In this document: positions 1-9,600 of the stretch, one piece after another
Layout: each line of letters opens with the position of its first letter
Numbering within the stretch: the first letter of the stretch is position 1
IMG/VR virus record: IMGVR_UViG_3300022857_000007
Coordinates: 1-52,282 of that record
DNA: 52,282 nucleotides
Source of the DNA: a virus
Strand: one strand, 5' to 3'
Position numbers and translations under genes: made by a program
Notes under the pieces: model-generated
The model's input: the letters and a program-made list of their open reading frames with translations, nothing else
What the model was told of the DNA's origin: nothing
The model's database searches: none

Positions 1-325
1 AAATTTGAGCAGCATCTTCTTGGTGGTTGTTGGTGTAAATAAGAGAGTTTATTGCAGCATCATTGTTTCTCCATTTCTCTTTTTTATCTATTTTTAGGTC
101 TGGATATATATTGTACTTAAAATAACCGTCATATATCCCATCCCAAAAAACAATTACTTTTTCTGGATTCAACTCTTTTATTACCTCTCTCAAAGTAGAA
201 ACGAAACCAACAAAAGCTCCGCATTTTTCTTGACCCCCAACTCCACATACCATAGAGTTGTTACGATAGAATGATTTCTTTAAAAGCCAATCACCATAAA
301 GAATAAGAGTTTTTCTTTGTTCCAT
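1..325 (-). CDS. 5'-3' exonuclease / flap endonuclease, partial (3' end outside window)
   Basis: This gene starts at an ATG at 325 and runs leftward off the window, so only about the first 108 residues are visible. The visible part resembles the N-terminus of the PolI-type 5' nuclease / FEN / phage RNase H family: an early acidic strand (LILYGDWLL), a GGQEKCGAFVGF loop followed by a helix, the strand VIVFWDG, and the segment YNIYPDLKIDKK, which matches the family's LYPxYKxxR region. These enzymes remove RNA primers and 5' flaps during lagging-strand synthesis and act on phage DNA in the cytoplasm. It lies just downstream of uvsX in the same direction, which fits a replication and recombination cluster. 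Family assignment is by motif only; the metal-binding C-terminal half is not in the window. Confidence 0.65.
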   Translation of the reverse strand, partial: MEQRKTLILYGDWLLKKSFYRNNSMVCGVGGQEKCGAFVGFVSTLREVIKELNPEKVIVFWDGIYDGYFKYNIYPDLKIDKKEKWRNNDAAINSLIYTNNHQEDAAQI

Positions 326-330
326 AAATT

Positions 331-388
331 ATATTTGCCAAAAAAAGGGAATGAAAAACATCCCCTTTTAATTTCCTTTGGCAAATAT
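331..388. terminator. Large inverted repeat between uvsX and the 5' nuclease gene
   Basis: ATATTTGCCAAA (331-342) is the exact reverse complement of TTTGGCAAATAT (377-388). An inner pair, AAAAGGGA (343-350) with TCCCCTTTT (361-369), extends the hairpin. It fills most of the 71-bp gap between two minus-strand genes. It could terminate uvsX transcription. Alternatively, TATATTTG on the minus strand (from about 390 downward) matches the Bacteroidota -7 promoter pattern, so the palindrome could be a promoter with an operator for the nuclease gene. Confidence 0.5.
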
Positions 389-396
389 ATAAAAAA

Positions 397-1512
397 TTAC
401 TTAATATCCATCTTCCAAAGTTCATCATATTCTAAATCCCAATCTGATGCGAACTCTTCTTTATAGGCCGCAATAGAATCTTTATCGTTTAATAAAAACC
501 CATGATCAGTACAAAGAATCTCCCCCTGTGCCGTTACATTCGTGATATGATTTTTCTCTACTATAAGTTTTGACTTCAAAGCAAAACCTACTTTCTTTCC
601 ATTTTTTTGAGCTATTATCTTAGACGCTCTACCAATAACTCCCCCTTGACGAAAAATTAAAGTAGCAGCATAATAAATTGCATCCCCTCCGTAAGGTATC
701 AAAGATGGCGGTCCAGAAGGCATTGCTGGAGGTGCAGTATAAGCTTGGTTTACAATAAACAATGTAGAGGTATAAGGAAAATTCTCTTTACGAGTGTTAT
801 TAATCTTTAAACCAATATATCTGTTTATTTTTTCACGTAAAACTTTCGCTGTTACCATCATACCACCATTCTTCCCATCATTGTTCTGAGCAGCTTCGTA
901 TTCTCTTTTTGAAGGAGTAGCTCCCATTGAATCCCAAATAAACAAGACATCAAAAGCTAAATCACCTTTCTCTTGATCAATCAAGACTTTATCAACTATC
1001 TCAATCCCTTGCTCAATAGTGTCAATTCCATTATACATTAACACGTTACTGAAATCAACTCCCATCTTTTCTGCTCTTTCATAAGAAAACTTCTTCTCAG
1101 TAATAATAAACACTGGAAGTATTCCTTGAGTCTGAGCATAACCAGCAGCCTCTAAAGCCATTGTGGATTTACCTGTGTCAGATTTACCGTAATTCATGAT
1201 GACATGACCTGTCGGAATACCGGGTAGGCAAGTCACCTCCTTAAAGGCTGGAGACATGTCAATCCAATCTTGACTCTTATACCTTACTTCTTCAAATTTA
1301 GTTTTAACCTTATATGCCCCTAAAGTGTTGAACTTTTTTTGAATTTTCTCTTTTCTTTTTGAAAGCTTTTGTGATCTTTCAATCTTTGATTCAAGCTTCT
1401 CTACTAATTCTTGGTCAGAACCTTCTTGAGCCAAAACTAATTTTGCGCTCAACTCTTCAAGTGAAAGATTATCTAAATCTATTTCTTTTTCTTTTGATAC
1501 TTTTTTTGCCAT
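397..1512 (-). CDS. uvsX: UvsX/RecA-like recombinase
   Basis: This is a 371-residue RecA-fold strand-exchange ATPase, close in length to T4 UvsX. It would coat single-stranded phage DNA and drive strand invasion for recombination-dependent replication and repair. A charged helical N-terminus (about residues 1-60) precedes the core. The Walker A loop GKSDTGKS is at 109-116, a likely catalytic Glu follows in ITEKKFSYE (E139), and Walker B is DVLFIWDS at 188-195. The later stretch with NNTRKENFPYTSTLFIVNQ resembles the RecA/UvsX L1-L2 DNA-binding region. The start MAKKVSKE is the only sensible ATG before the upstream gene. It lies 18 bp downstream of a zinc-ribbon gene in the same direction and probably shares its transcript. 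Confidence 0.88.
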   Translation of the reverse strand: MAKKVSKEKEIDLDNLSLEELSAKLVLAQEGSDQELVEKLESKIERSQKLSKRKEKIQKKFNTLGAYKVKTKFEEVRYKSQDWIDMSPAFKEVTCLPGIPTGHVIMNYGKSDTGKSTMALEAAGYAQTQGILPVFIITEKKFSYERAEKMGVDFSNVLMYNGIDTIEQGIEIVDKVLIDQEKGDLAFDVLFIWDSMGATPSKREYEAAQNNDGKNGGMMVTAKVLREKINRYIGLKINNTRKENFPYTSTLFIVNQAYTAPPAMPSGPPSLIPYGGDAIYYAATLIFRQGGVIGRASKIIAQKNGKKVGFALKSKLIVEKNHITNVTAQGEILCTDHGFLLNDKDSIAAYKEEFASDWDLEYDELWKMDIK

Positions 1513-1530
1513 TGTTTTCGTTTTTAGTGA

Positions 1531-1884
1531 TTAGTTTTGATTGAACTGTTGCCAATCATATACAACAAAACCTTTGTCATCTTTCAACATTCCTCCATCG
1601 TTGTCTTTTTTGGTTTTAAGATAGAATGTATCCTTATCTTCTGATTGTTGTCCAAAATTTAATGAAGACCTACAATCACGACATCTGATTGTTATATAAT
1701 CAAACTTACCTTGTGCTTTATGGTATCCTAATACTAAATTATCTGATCCACAGTTTCCGCACTTATACACGTCAGAGAAAGAAAGCTTTTGCGCTTGCTG
1801 CATTACTTCCATGAAATTTTCTCCTTCTACCATAAAGGTATGTAGCTCTTTTCCGATTTTCTTTTTTATTACTTTTGTTAACAT
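1531..1884 (-). CDS. Zinc-ribbon protein, unknown function
   Basis: This 117-residue protein has one zinc ribbon made by C42-x2-C45 (KCGNCGS) and C68-x2-C71 (IRCRDCRSS), followed by LNFGQQ and a short polar tail that includes a WQQF motif. The N-terminal 35 residues look like a small alpha/beta unit (VEGENFMEVMQQAQKLS). Zinc ribbons with this spacing usually bind nucleic acid or protein. The position 18 bp upstream of uvsX suggests a replication or recombination accessory role, but that is inference. I do not recognise a named family. Confidence 0.7.
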   Translation of the reverse strand: MLTKVIKKKIGKELHTFMVEGENFMEVMQQAQKLSFSDVYKCGNCGSDNLVLGYHKAQGKFDYITIRCRDCRSSLNFGQQSEDKDTFYLKTKKDNDGGMLKDDKGFVVYDWQQFNQN

Positions 1885-1937
1885 TGTTTGAGAGTTTTTT
1901 TAATTATCACACATAACAATGTAGTATATAGAATTGT

Positions 1938-1955
1938 AAAAATCAAGTCGATTTT
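1938..1955 (-). terminator. Probable intrinsic terminator after the hub-amidase gene
   Basis: On the minus strand AAAATC, a GACTT loop and GATTTTT form a short hairpin with a T-run. It lies just past the stop of the hub gene (1970) and before the zinc-ribbon gene. The stem is short and AT-rich, so strength is uncertain. Confidence 0.4.
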
Positions 1956-1969
1956 AAAGAAAAATGAAT

Positions 1970-4900
1970 CTATTTTGCAGATAATCTTCGAAGCATACCT
2001 ATTATTCTTGGGTCTGGATATAAGTCCCATTTCCCAGTCTTTCTAACATTGGTATGAGTCCAAATTCCATCTATAGGTTTCTTAACTAAAGAACTGTTAT
2101 AATCAAACCAAGACATATCAAAACCAGACTGTATGTTTATACCAAACTTATCTACCAAAGTCTCTATCAGCTTCTCTAAAGATTGTATTTGAGTGTCTGT
2201 ATATTTTTGATAATATTTATATCCTCTAAATTCAGATTTTAAGCTTATAACCTCATCTAAAGGGATTTCTGTTTCAAATTTAGGAATGAATTTTTCATCT
2301 AGTGGAGGCCAAGCGTAAAATTTACCGTCTTTTTTCTTTAACCCACCGTAAGCACAAAGTTCAATACCTATTGACTGCTTATCTAATGCGTGAGAATTTC
2401 CGTTTGACCCAACGCCTAAATGATAAGCCCAGTATTTAGGATCAAAACATTCATGAACTTGATTTCCATCATCCCTACTAATAAGATAAGATGTTCCCAC
2501 CCCTTTTCCTGAATCTGAATTATTCCACCAAGCTATATCATTTCTAGCATGCGGCCCTCCAGCTGTATGGTGTAAGAAAATCATATTCTTATCATGAACT
2601 GTTTTAAAATACTCTCCACTATTCATTTTATAAGCTTTTTCAATTACAATAGAATTAATAGATTCAGGTAAAGAACTAATCTCTGGGATGTTTACATCAT
2701 AATTCCCCCCTTCTATAAATGGATCTAACTCTCCTTTTACGTTCTTAATTTTCTCTCCATTATTAAATGTAGATTTTTCTTCTACTCCTTTATGTTTTGA
2801 CAAATCGAGGTAATAGTCTTTTGTTATTGGCATAACAGCAGAATAATCTCCTCCAGCAAATCTCATTCTAATCCCATCAAAATTAGTCTCCATATTATTT
2901 GGAGTAATTGTATGAGTTACATTCATAATCTGATACAAACCTCCAAACAATGGAGACCTATCTAAAAAGAAGAATTGAGTAGGGAATATTTTAGCGTTTC
3001 CTAAAACAGAAAGTTTAGCCTTATAACTTCTGCCAGACATAACACTGAGCATTGAACAATCTCTTAATACTGTTTGGTTTGTTTCCTCTCCTTTAATAAT
3101 AGAATCTAAATTAAAGATTGATTCTGCTGTAATTTTATTATCTACAGTATCGACATTAACGCTTTTTACTATTTGATTATCTGAACTTCCGAACTTAATA
3201 ATAAAACCTTCAACATTAGGGCTTACCGATTCTCGTGTTTGAACTAAATCACCTTGAAAGGTGTTATTGTTAGTTAAACTTGTCCTTGACTCTGGAGTCG
3301 GAAGAAAAAGAACATGAAAAGTGTTAAAAAGACTTTGGTTTTTTGTTGATAGTTGAGGAGAAAATATTTCTTTTGTTGAATCATATCCGGGATTACCGGG
3401 TATAGGAATAAAAGTGAAATTATTTTTATGACATACATTCTGAATCACATTTAAAACAGTAGTACTTGTGTTATTAAAAGCCTCCCGAAGAGGCTTGGTG
3501 CTTATGATTGCGTTTCTAATATCTATACTTCTCCCTCCCTCATTTGAAATACTCTGAAGCGGGAATTGATACACAAAAGCAGTGGAAGATTTATCAGAAA
3601 TATCATTCCTAGACTTTACATCCCGATGTTCAAGGTGATGGTCTCCAAATTCTTTTGAAAACCTGTTTCTTACTTCTGATGAATTAATCTCTTCATCACC
3701 AACTTGAGCCATACTGCTCCATTGTTGATAAAGACTGTGAAACTGCTTGTAAATATCATTTTCAACATCATTAAACCTAGAATAAAAATCATCTTTTATA
3801 TCTTGCTTGTTGTCAAGAACAGATTCAATTTCTTTGGCAACTAATTCTGATAATTTTCCTAAAAAATGCCTTTGCCTTATTGAACTACCAGTGTTTGCAA
3901 GCAACTCAAACACTGGTCTGTCAGCTCCTGCTGATGTGTTAGAAACAATCATAGCCGCATAACTAGTTTGACCTGCATCGTTTTTATAAACCCAATTAAC
4001 ATCTGTTGAATCTTCTGATGCTGGGGTTTCTTTTGCTTCAAATGCTTTATCAAAAAGATAATCATTATTAAGGCTAGAATCAGTCAAAGGAGTGTTAATG
4101 TCGAGTTTATGATTTTCTGAAAATTTTTCTAATTTATTAAAACTATAAACTAGTTTTTTACCTATGGACGCATTTAAAGAATTATACTTAAATGTGTTTG
4201 ACACAGGGGTTGGTAAATCACCATCCATGTACTCGATCTTAAAAGCTCCGTCTGGTTGAGTAACACTTGAGTCAGTTGACGGGTAGTTCTTTAAAGCCCT
4301 TTCAGCGTCCTTTCCTTCGAACACTATATATGTTAAATTATTCCCTACTTGTTTAACGTGTGAGTACAAATTTTTACCAAGAATAACATAATTGCTCCTA
4401 AGAGTTAATGGGTCAACCCCAGTCTTTCCTATACTAGGTAGATATGTGTCTACTATTTGTCTGAGAGTTATTTTTCTACCAGATTTTTCATAAAACATAT
4501 CTTTATATGAATCAATTACTTTTTGATTAGGATTAGTAGAAACTATTCTTCCGTTCTGAACTTGGCTTCCGTTAGGGTTTAATGGGATTGAATCCTCATT
4601 AAAACTAGTGTATTCATCATTAAAAGAAAAACGAAAGAAATTACAAAAATCACTAAGATCCTGAAGTTCATCTTTTTCTAACCCCACCATTTGAAGCAAT
4701 AAAGGTTGAATGTTTTTAAAATCTATTTCTGCTAAGTTTTTCATGTCCTCTACAGAACCTAATTTTGAAGGGTTGTTTAATTCAGCACTTCCTGTTAAGT
4801 GGGAGGCTATCCCTGATCTTAGCAACATATTAGTTGCTATTGATTTTACACTAGGCTTATAAGGATTTGAATATAAAGCCTCAAGGTTATTTATTCTATT

Positions 4901-6319
4901 AGCAAAACCACTACTGAAAGAATCATACGCACTAACTTCTCCAGTTTCTTCTGAAAGAGAATCAGTAATAGCATCTATGAATTTTTTAACAAAGTCCATC
5001 TCAGCGTCAGGTTTATCAATTCCAAATTCTTTTGCTGGAAGTTCTTGATTTTCTTTAGCAGTATCATTTATTAACGGGTAATTTAAACCAATTATGTCAG
5101 GAGAACTATTTCTTTTTATTGAATTTTGAAAATAACCAGATAACCCCGCATCAAGAATAGAACCCATTAAATAAGCGGAATCTCTAGCTATTGCGCCTAG
5201 TACATTAGAAATAGTTAACTGACCAATATCCATTTCACTTTGTTCCCAAACAGTAATAGATTTTAATTTCTCCAAACCTTCTAAGTCTGTTTTTGTTACA
5301 TTATAAAAAGAATCAACAACAAAATCTATTTTTTTTATTATTGCTGCTGCTGCTGCTGTTGTAGTTTCTTCACTATCTTCAGATTTTTCTTTGTAGTCTT
5401 CAAAACTAAGTTTAGTGACGGTTTCGTCTAAAAACTTACCATTAATTTTCGTATTACACACTAACATCCTATGCGCAGCTGTAGAATCTGTTGACTCCCA
5501 ATCTATAAGGTTTTTTTTATCAAGTGTTTTTTCAAGTATTTTTATGTCTTTAGGAATATAATAATCATTAAAGACATAATCAAATGACTCATCGTCTTTT
5601 TCAACCTTAAATTGGAAAAAATTATCCTCATCACTAGCGCTCCCATTTTCCAAAACTGCGGTTGGAAAAGATCTTGCAGCGATATTTAATATCGCTAAGT
5701 CTTCAGAGTAATTTTCATTTATAGCAACCCCTGCTTTTTCAACTTTCAAACCTATGTCCATAAGTTCGAAAACACTCAATTGATCAGTTGGGTCTCCTCG
5801 TTTTTCTCGTAATTTCTTTACCGCTTTTAAATAAAAATAAGGAATGTCTGCCATGAATCCAAACTGATTAGGGACGAATTCAGCAGTTATTTTAGTTGAA
5901 CCATCAGAAGGCTCGAACCCTATAGAGTATTCTTTAAGGTTTAATAGCCAAGTTACTTGACCACCTAAGTAGCCTTTGAAAGAAAATCTAAATTTAGGAG
6001 GAGGCCAATTAAAAAGTTGTTTATAGTTTATCCCAGCTTTATTTGCATCACCGCCAAAAGAAGTAGAACCAGCTATGTCTTTAAATTCTATTTTAATCAC
6101 AGGCTGTAAAGAAGTGTTTACTGTTATTTCGATGTTAGTGATACCAAAAGCTACATTGTCTTTATAAAAACCAATATCAATAACATCTACACCTTCACCC
6201 TCACTGTCTCTGTAATGAGTACCCATATAATTATAGGCAGTTCCGCCCACTATTGCAGATAATTTTACATCTATAAAAAGATTCTTTGTATCAAAGAATG
6301 AAGGTTCTACTAAAGGCAT
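1970..6319 (-). CDS. Baseplate hub protein with C-terminal peptidoglycan amidase domain
   Basis: This 1449-residue protein ends (about residues 1225-1449) in an Amidase_2/PGRP-like N-acetylmuramoyl-L-alanine amidase domain. It shows the metal-ligand motif FLHHTAGG, then GTSYLISRDDG, WAYHLGVG, IGIELCAYGG and the late ligand stretch WTHTNVRKTGKWDLYPDP. The long N-terminal part starts MPLVEPSFFDTKNLFIDVKLSAIVGG and has beta-rich segments. Together with the position among baseplate genes, this suggests a hub/spike-type protein that carries the enzyme for local cell-wall digestion during injection, as T4 gp5 carries lysozyme. The amidase assignment is firm; the hub assignment comes from context and size. 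There is no signal peptide. An unusual Ala run (TTTAAAAAII) near residue 325 is encoded by GCA/GCT-type triplets. Confidence 0.75.
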   Translation of the reverse strand: MPLVEPSFFDTKNLFIDVKLSAIVGGTAYNYMGTHYRDSEGEGVDVIDIGFYKDNVAFGITNIEITVNTSLQPVIKIEFKDIAGSTSFGGDANKAGINYKQLFNWPPPKFRFSFKGYLGGQVTWLLNLKEYSIGFEPSDGSTKITAEFVPNQFGFMADIPYFYLKAVKKLREKRGDPTDQLSVFELMDIGLKVEKAGVAINENYSEDLAILNIAARSFPTAVLENGSASDEDNFFQFKVEKDDESFDYVFNDYYIPKDIKILEKTLDKKNLIDWESTDSTAAHRMLVCNTKINGKFLDETVTKLSFEDYKEKSEDSEETTTAAAAAIIKKIDFVVDSFYNVTKTDLEGLEKLKSITVWEQSEMDIGQLTISNVLGAIARDSAYLMGSILDAGLSGYFQNSIKRNSSPDIIGLNYPLINDTAKENQELPAKEFGIDKPDAEMDFVKKFIDAITDSLSEETGEVSAYDSFSSGFANRINNLEALYSNPYKPSVKSIATNMLLRSGIASHLTGSAELNNPSKLGSVEDMKNLAEIDFKNIQPLLLQMVGLEKDELQDLSDFCNFFRFSFNDEYTSFNEDSIPLNPNGSQVQNGRIVSTNPNQKVIDSYKDMFYEKSGRKITLRQIVDTYLPSIGKTGVDPLTLRSNYVILGKNLYSHVKQVGNNLTYIVFEGKDAERALKNYPSTDSSVTQPDGAFKIEYMDGDLPTPVSNTFKYNSLNASIGKKLVYSFNKLEKFSENHKLDINTPLTDSSLNNDYLFDKAFEAKETPASEDSTDVNWVYKNDAGQTSYAAMIVSNTSAGADRPVFELLANTGSSIRQRHFLGKLSELVAKEIESVLDNKQDIKDDFYSRFNDVENDIYKQFHSLYQQWSSMAQVGDEEINSSEVRNRFSKEFGDHHLEHRDVKSRNDISDKSSTAFVYQFPLQSISNEGGRSIDIRNAIISTKPLREAFNNTSTTVLNVIQNVCHKNNFTFIPIPGNPGYDSTKEIFSPQLSTKNQSLFNTFHVLFLPTPESRTSLTNNNTFQGDLVQTRESVSPNVEGFIIKFGSSDNQIVKSVNVDTVDNKITAESIFNLDSIIKGEETNQTVLRDCSMLSVMSGRSYKAKLSVLGNAKIFPTQFFFLDRSPLFGGLYQIMNVTHTITPNNMETNFDGIRMRFAGGDYSAVMPITKDYYLDLSKHKGVEEKSTFNNGEKIKNVKGELDPFIEGGNYDVNIPEISSLPESINSIVIEKAYKMNSGEYFKTVHDKNMIFLHHTAGGPHARNDIAWWNNSDSGKGVGTSYLISRDDGNQVHECFDPKYWAYHLGVGSNGNSHALDKQSIGIELCAYGGLKKKDGKFYAWPPLDEKFIPKFETEIPLDEVISLKSEFRGYKYYQKYTDTQIQSLEKLIETLVDKFGINIQSGFDMSWFDYNSSLVKKPIDGIWTHTNVRKTGKWDLYPDPRIIGMLRRLSAK

Positions 6320-6325
6320 TGTTTA

Positions 6326-6628
6326 TTATTTATTTTTTCTATCTTCTATCTTTGAAACAACTTCTTCAATCACCTCGTCAAAAGGAAGAGGGACTCGAAT
6401 AACTGCTCCAGAAGGGATGTCAAACTCAAGATCATACTCTTGGTTAGCCCATCTGATTAAAATAGAATACTCATCATCTAAATACACTTTAGCTGATATG
6501 CGGTCAAATCTCGTTTTAGCTTTATCGTATTCTAAAAATAAGTCAGTCGAACGCCTCTCTATCTCAATAGGAGGCATGTTAAGAATAAAGTCGTCTACGA
6601 TAAGTCGTTTGTGGTAATTAAAAGCCAT
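6326..6628 (-). CDS. Small baseplate protein, gp53-like candidate
   Basis: This 100-residue protein contains LDDEYSILIRWANQEYDLEFDIPSGAVIRVPLPFDEV. The pattern of a Trp-Ala-Asn-x-Glu-Tyr block, then D-I-P-x-G-x-V-I-R-V-P, is typical of small LysM- or gp53-like baseplate-wedge and tail-X proteins. It lies between the tube-initiator-like gene and the hub-amidase gene, 6 bp upstream of the latter, in the same direction. The likely role is structural, in baseplate assembly. The family is recalled from pattern only, so the name is tentative. Confidence 0.5.
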   Translation of the reverse strand: MAFNYHKRLIVDDFILNMPPIEIERRSTDLFLEYDKAKTRFDRISAKVYLDDEYSILIRWANQEYDLEFDIPSGAVIRVPLPFDEVIEEVVSKIEDRKNK

Positions 6629-6671
6629 TTAGTTTAAATAATAAACAATAAAAAAATAAATATCAAATTTG

Positions 6672-9600
6672 TTAGAGAAACTCCCCTTGAGGCTTCCCTA
6701 CCTCAATTGAAGCCTTCCCTTTTGTGTTGTCGGTATAATAACCTTCACTATCACTAGCCGTTAAAGGATTTCCTCCACCATTATCCCCCCACTGACCAAT
6801 AATATGGAATCCCATAGTAACTGAAGCCCACATAGGTTGAGTTTCACCTTCCTCTAAACCCCACATAGAGTCAGTATAGTCTATACTAACATCAGTAATA
6901 ATACAATCATGGTTTAACCAATCACCCAACTTAATATGACAAACAGGAGGTTTTGTGAAAGAAAACCCTTGCTGGTCAGACAGTTTAGCTCCTCTTGGTC
7001 TAGTTGTTCTTTGGATAAAGGACATTTTTCTCTCGAAATCTATTTTATCTCCAGAAAAGAAAGCTGGTTGGAATTGAAGATTTTCTTTCATTCTCGATAG
7101 CCTTTTTACACCATGAAACTCCTCAGTATTTTTACCTAAAGATTCAGATATATGAGATTTTTCAGAATAAAACATAGGGTCAATCCCGGGACTAGCTTGA
7201 TCTGTAGATCCAAATCTTGCATTATGGTCGGTAAGCCTACTTAATTCTAAAGTACACGAATCAATTTCTTTAGTTATTGCTCCTAATTTCTCCTTCATTT
7301 CAATAAATTTTGACCCAACAAAATCACTTAAGGTGTTTGTACCCATCATAGACGAAACCTCTTCATTATACCCTTTAAGCTCTTCTTTCTTTTCAGCAAT
7401 ATCAGATTGAGTTTTTGTCTTGTCAGTGAAATAATCATCATCTTTAATATATCTTTCTGTAAAAGATTTTGACTCATCAATATTATACCCTTCTAAAGTT
7501 TTAGAATTAAATAAAATCTTATCCATACTGCTACTAGTCCAATCTGTTCCCACCTCAACTTCTTGAGCATAATCAGTAAGCACAAAGAAAGTTATAGAAC
7601 CCCCACGAGTAGAGTTATTATAAGTATACACTGGCTCAGGTCTTCCTAAAAAGTCATGAGAATTCCAGTTAGCGTTAGATGTTTCTTGAAAACTCTGAAT
7701 ATAAGGAGGGAAAAACATTGTTCTAAAATCACTAGTGTTTGGAATAGCATAATTAGTAATAGAGAAAATTAACTTCCCAGACTCCTTTTTACCGTAATTA
7801 GTATTTGAAAAATAAGGATTTTCAATTGTATATCTTTTTCTAGCCACAACCCCTTCAGAACCTATAGAGAATTCCTTCGACTTTGGATTGTAATTTTCTG
7901 TCAACTTAGTCCCTCTACTTACAATTGAATCCATCAAGTTTCTAACCCCTTTTTTATTGTTGTCATAAAAACCAATCGATGGGTTACCTGCGGTTGTCTT
8001 ATTCATTTGACCACCATTTTCAAGATCTGATTCCCAATATCCCTTTGTAGGGAATTCTGAAGTTGTGTAAGTTGGAGTAGGAGTTCCTCTGACGAACTCG
8101 TCACTCCCTTTTTTAATTTGATCCTCTATTTCTTTTTTAACACTTTTACCTCTAATTCCTTCATATTCTCCTTTGTATATTTGAGAATTATCGTCTGCAC
8201 CACTTAAATTATAAGGATTACGTGGCGTGTATTTATTTCTAGTTTGAAGTATATTACGAACCAAAATACCTAGAGTATAATTTCTAGAAACACCAATAAA
8301 AGCGCTCGTTCCTAATCCTTGAATGTTTATCCCAATTAACCCAGCATTTCCGTTTTTAGTTAGCATAGCAGTTCTGTAGGGAATACTATCTGTTAAGACA
8401 TCAGAAGTAGATGGAGTGTTATTGCTTAAATCCCCATCTCTGAAAACCACACTGTCTGTTTCAATGTCAGACTCAGAAGCCACGTTGTTGCTCAAATCAT
8501 CCGTTCTATGAGGTATGCTGTCTGTTTCAATGTCCGACTCAGAAGCCACGTTGTTGCTCAAATCATCCGTTCTATGAGGCACACTGTCTGTTTCAATGTC
8601 AGACTCAGAAGCCACGTTGTTGCTCAAATCATCCGTTCTATGAGGTATGCTGTCTGTTTCAATGTCAGACTCAGAAGCTATGTTGTTGCTCAAATCATCT
8701 GCTCTATGAGGAACACTGTCTGTTTCAATGTCAGACTCAGAAGCTATGTTGTTGCTCAAATCATCTGCTCTATGAGGAACACTGTCGCTCTCGATGTCAG
8801 ACTCAGAAGCTATGTTGTTGCTCAAATCATCTGCTCTATGAGGAACACTGTCGCTCTCGATGTCAGACGTACTCGGAACTATCTTAGAAAGCATTGAATT
8901 CCTAGGATTGATTGATTCGCTCTCGATGTCAGATTCGCTCGTAACTATTTTGGAAAGCATTGAATTCCTTGGGTCTACAGATTCACTTTCGATATCAGAT
9001 GTGCTAGTGACTATCTTAGACAACATTGAATTCCTTGGGTCTACCGATTCACTTTCGATATCAGACTCACTCGTAACTATCTTAGAAAGCATTGACTCCC
9101 TAGGATTGACAGACTCAGATTCGATATCAGATTCACTCGTAACTATCTTAGACAACATTGAATTCCTTGGGTCTACCGATTCACTTTCGATATCAGACTC
9201 ACTCGTAACTATCTTAGAAAGCATTGAGTTCCTTGGATCAACAGACTCAGATTCGATATCAGATGTACTCGTAACTATCTTAGAAAGCATTGAGTCCCTA
9301 ACGCCCACTGACTCACTTTCAATGTCAGACGTACTCGTAACTATCTTAGAAAGCATTGAATCCCTAACACCCACAGATTCACTCTCGATATCAGATTCAC
9401 TCGTAACTATCTTAGATAGCATTGAATTCCTTGGGTCTACAGATTCACTTTCGATATCAGATGTACTCGGAACAACTTTAGAAAGCATTGAGTTCCTAAC
9501 ACCCACCGACTCACTCTCGATATCAGATTCACTAGTAACTATTTTAGATAGCATTGAGTCCCTAACGCCCACTGACTCACTTTCAATGTCAGACGTACTC

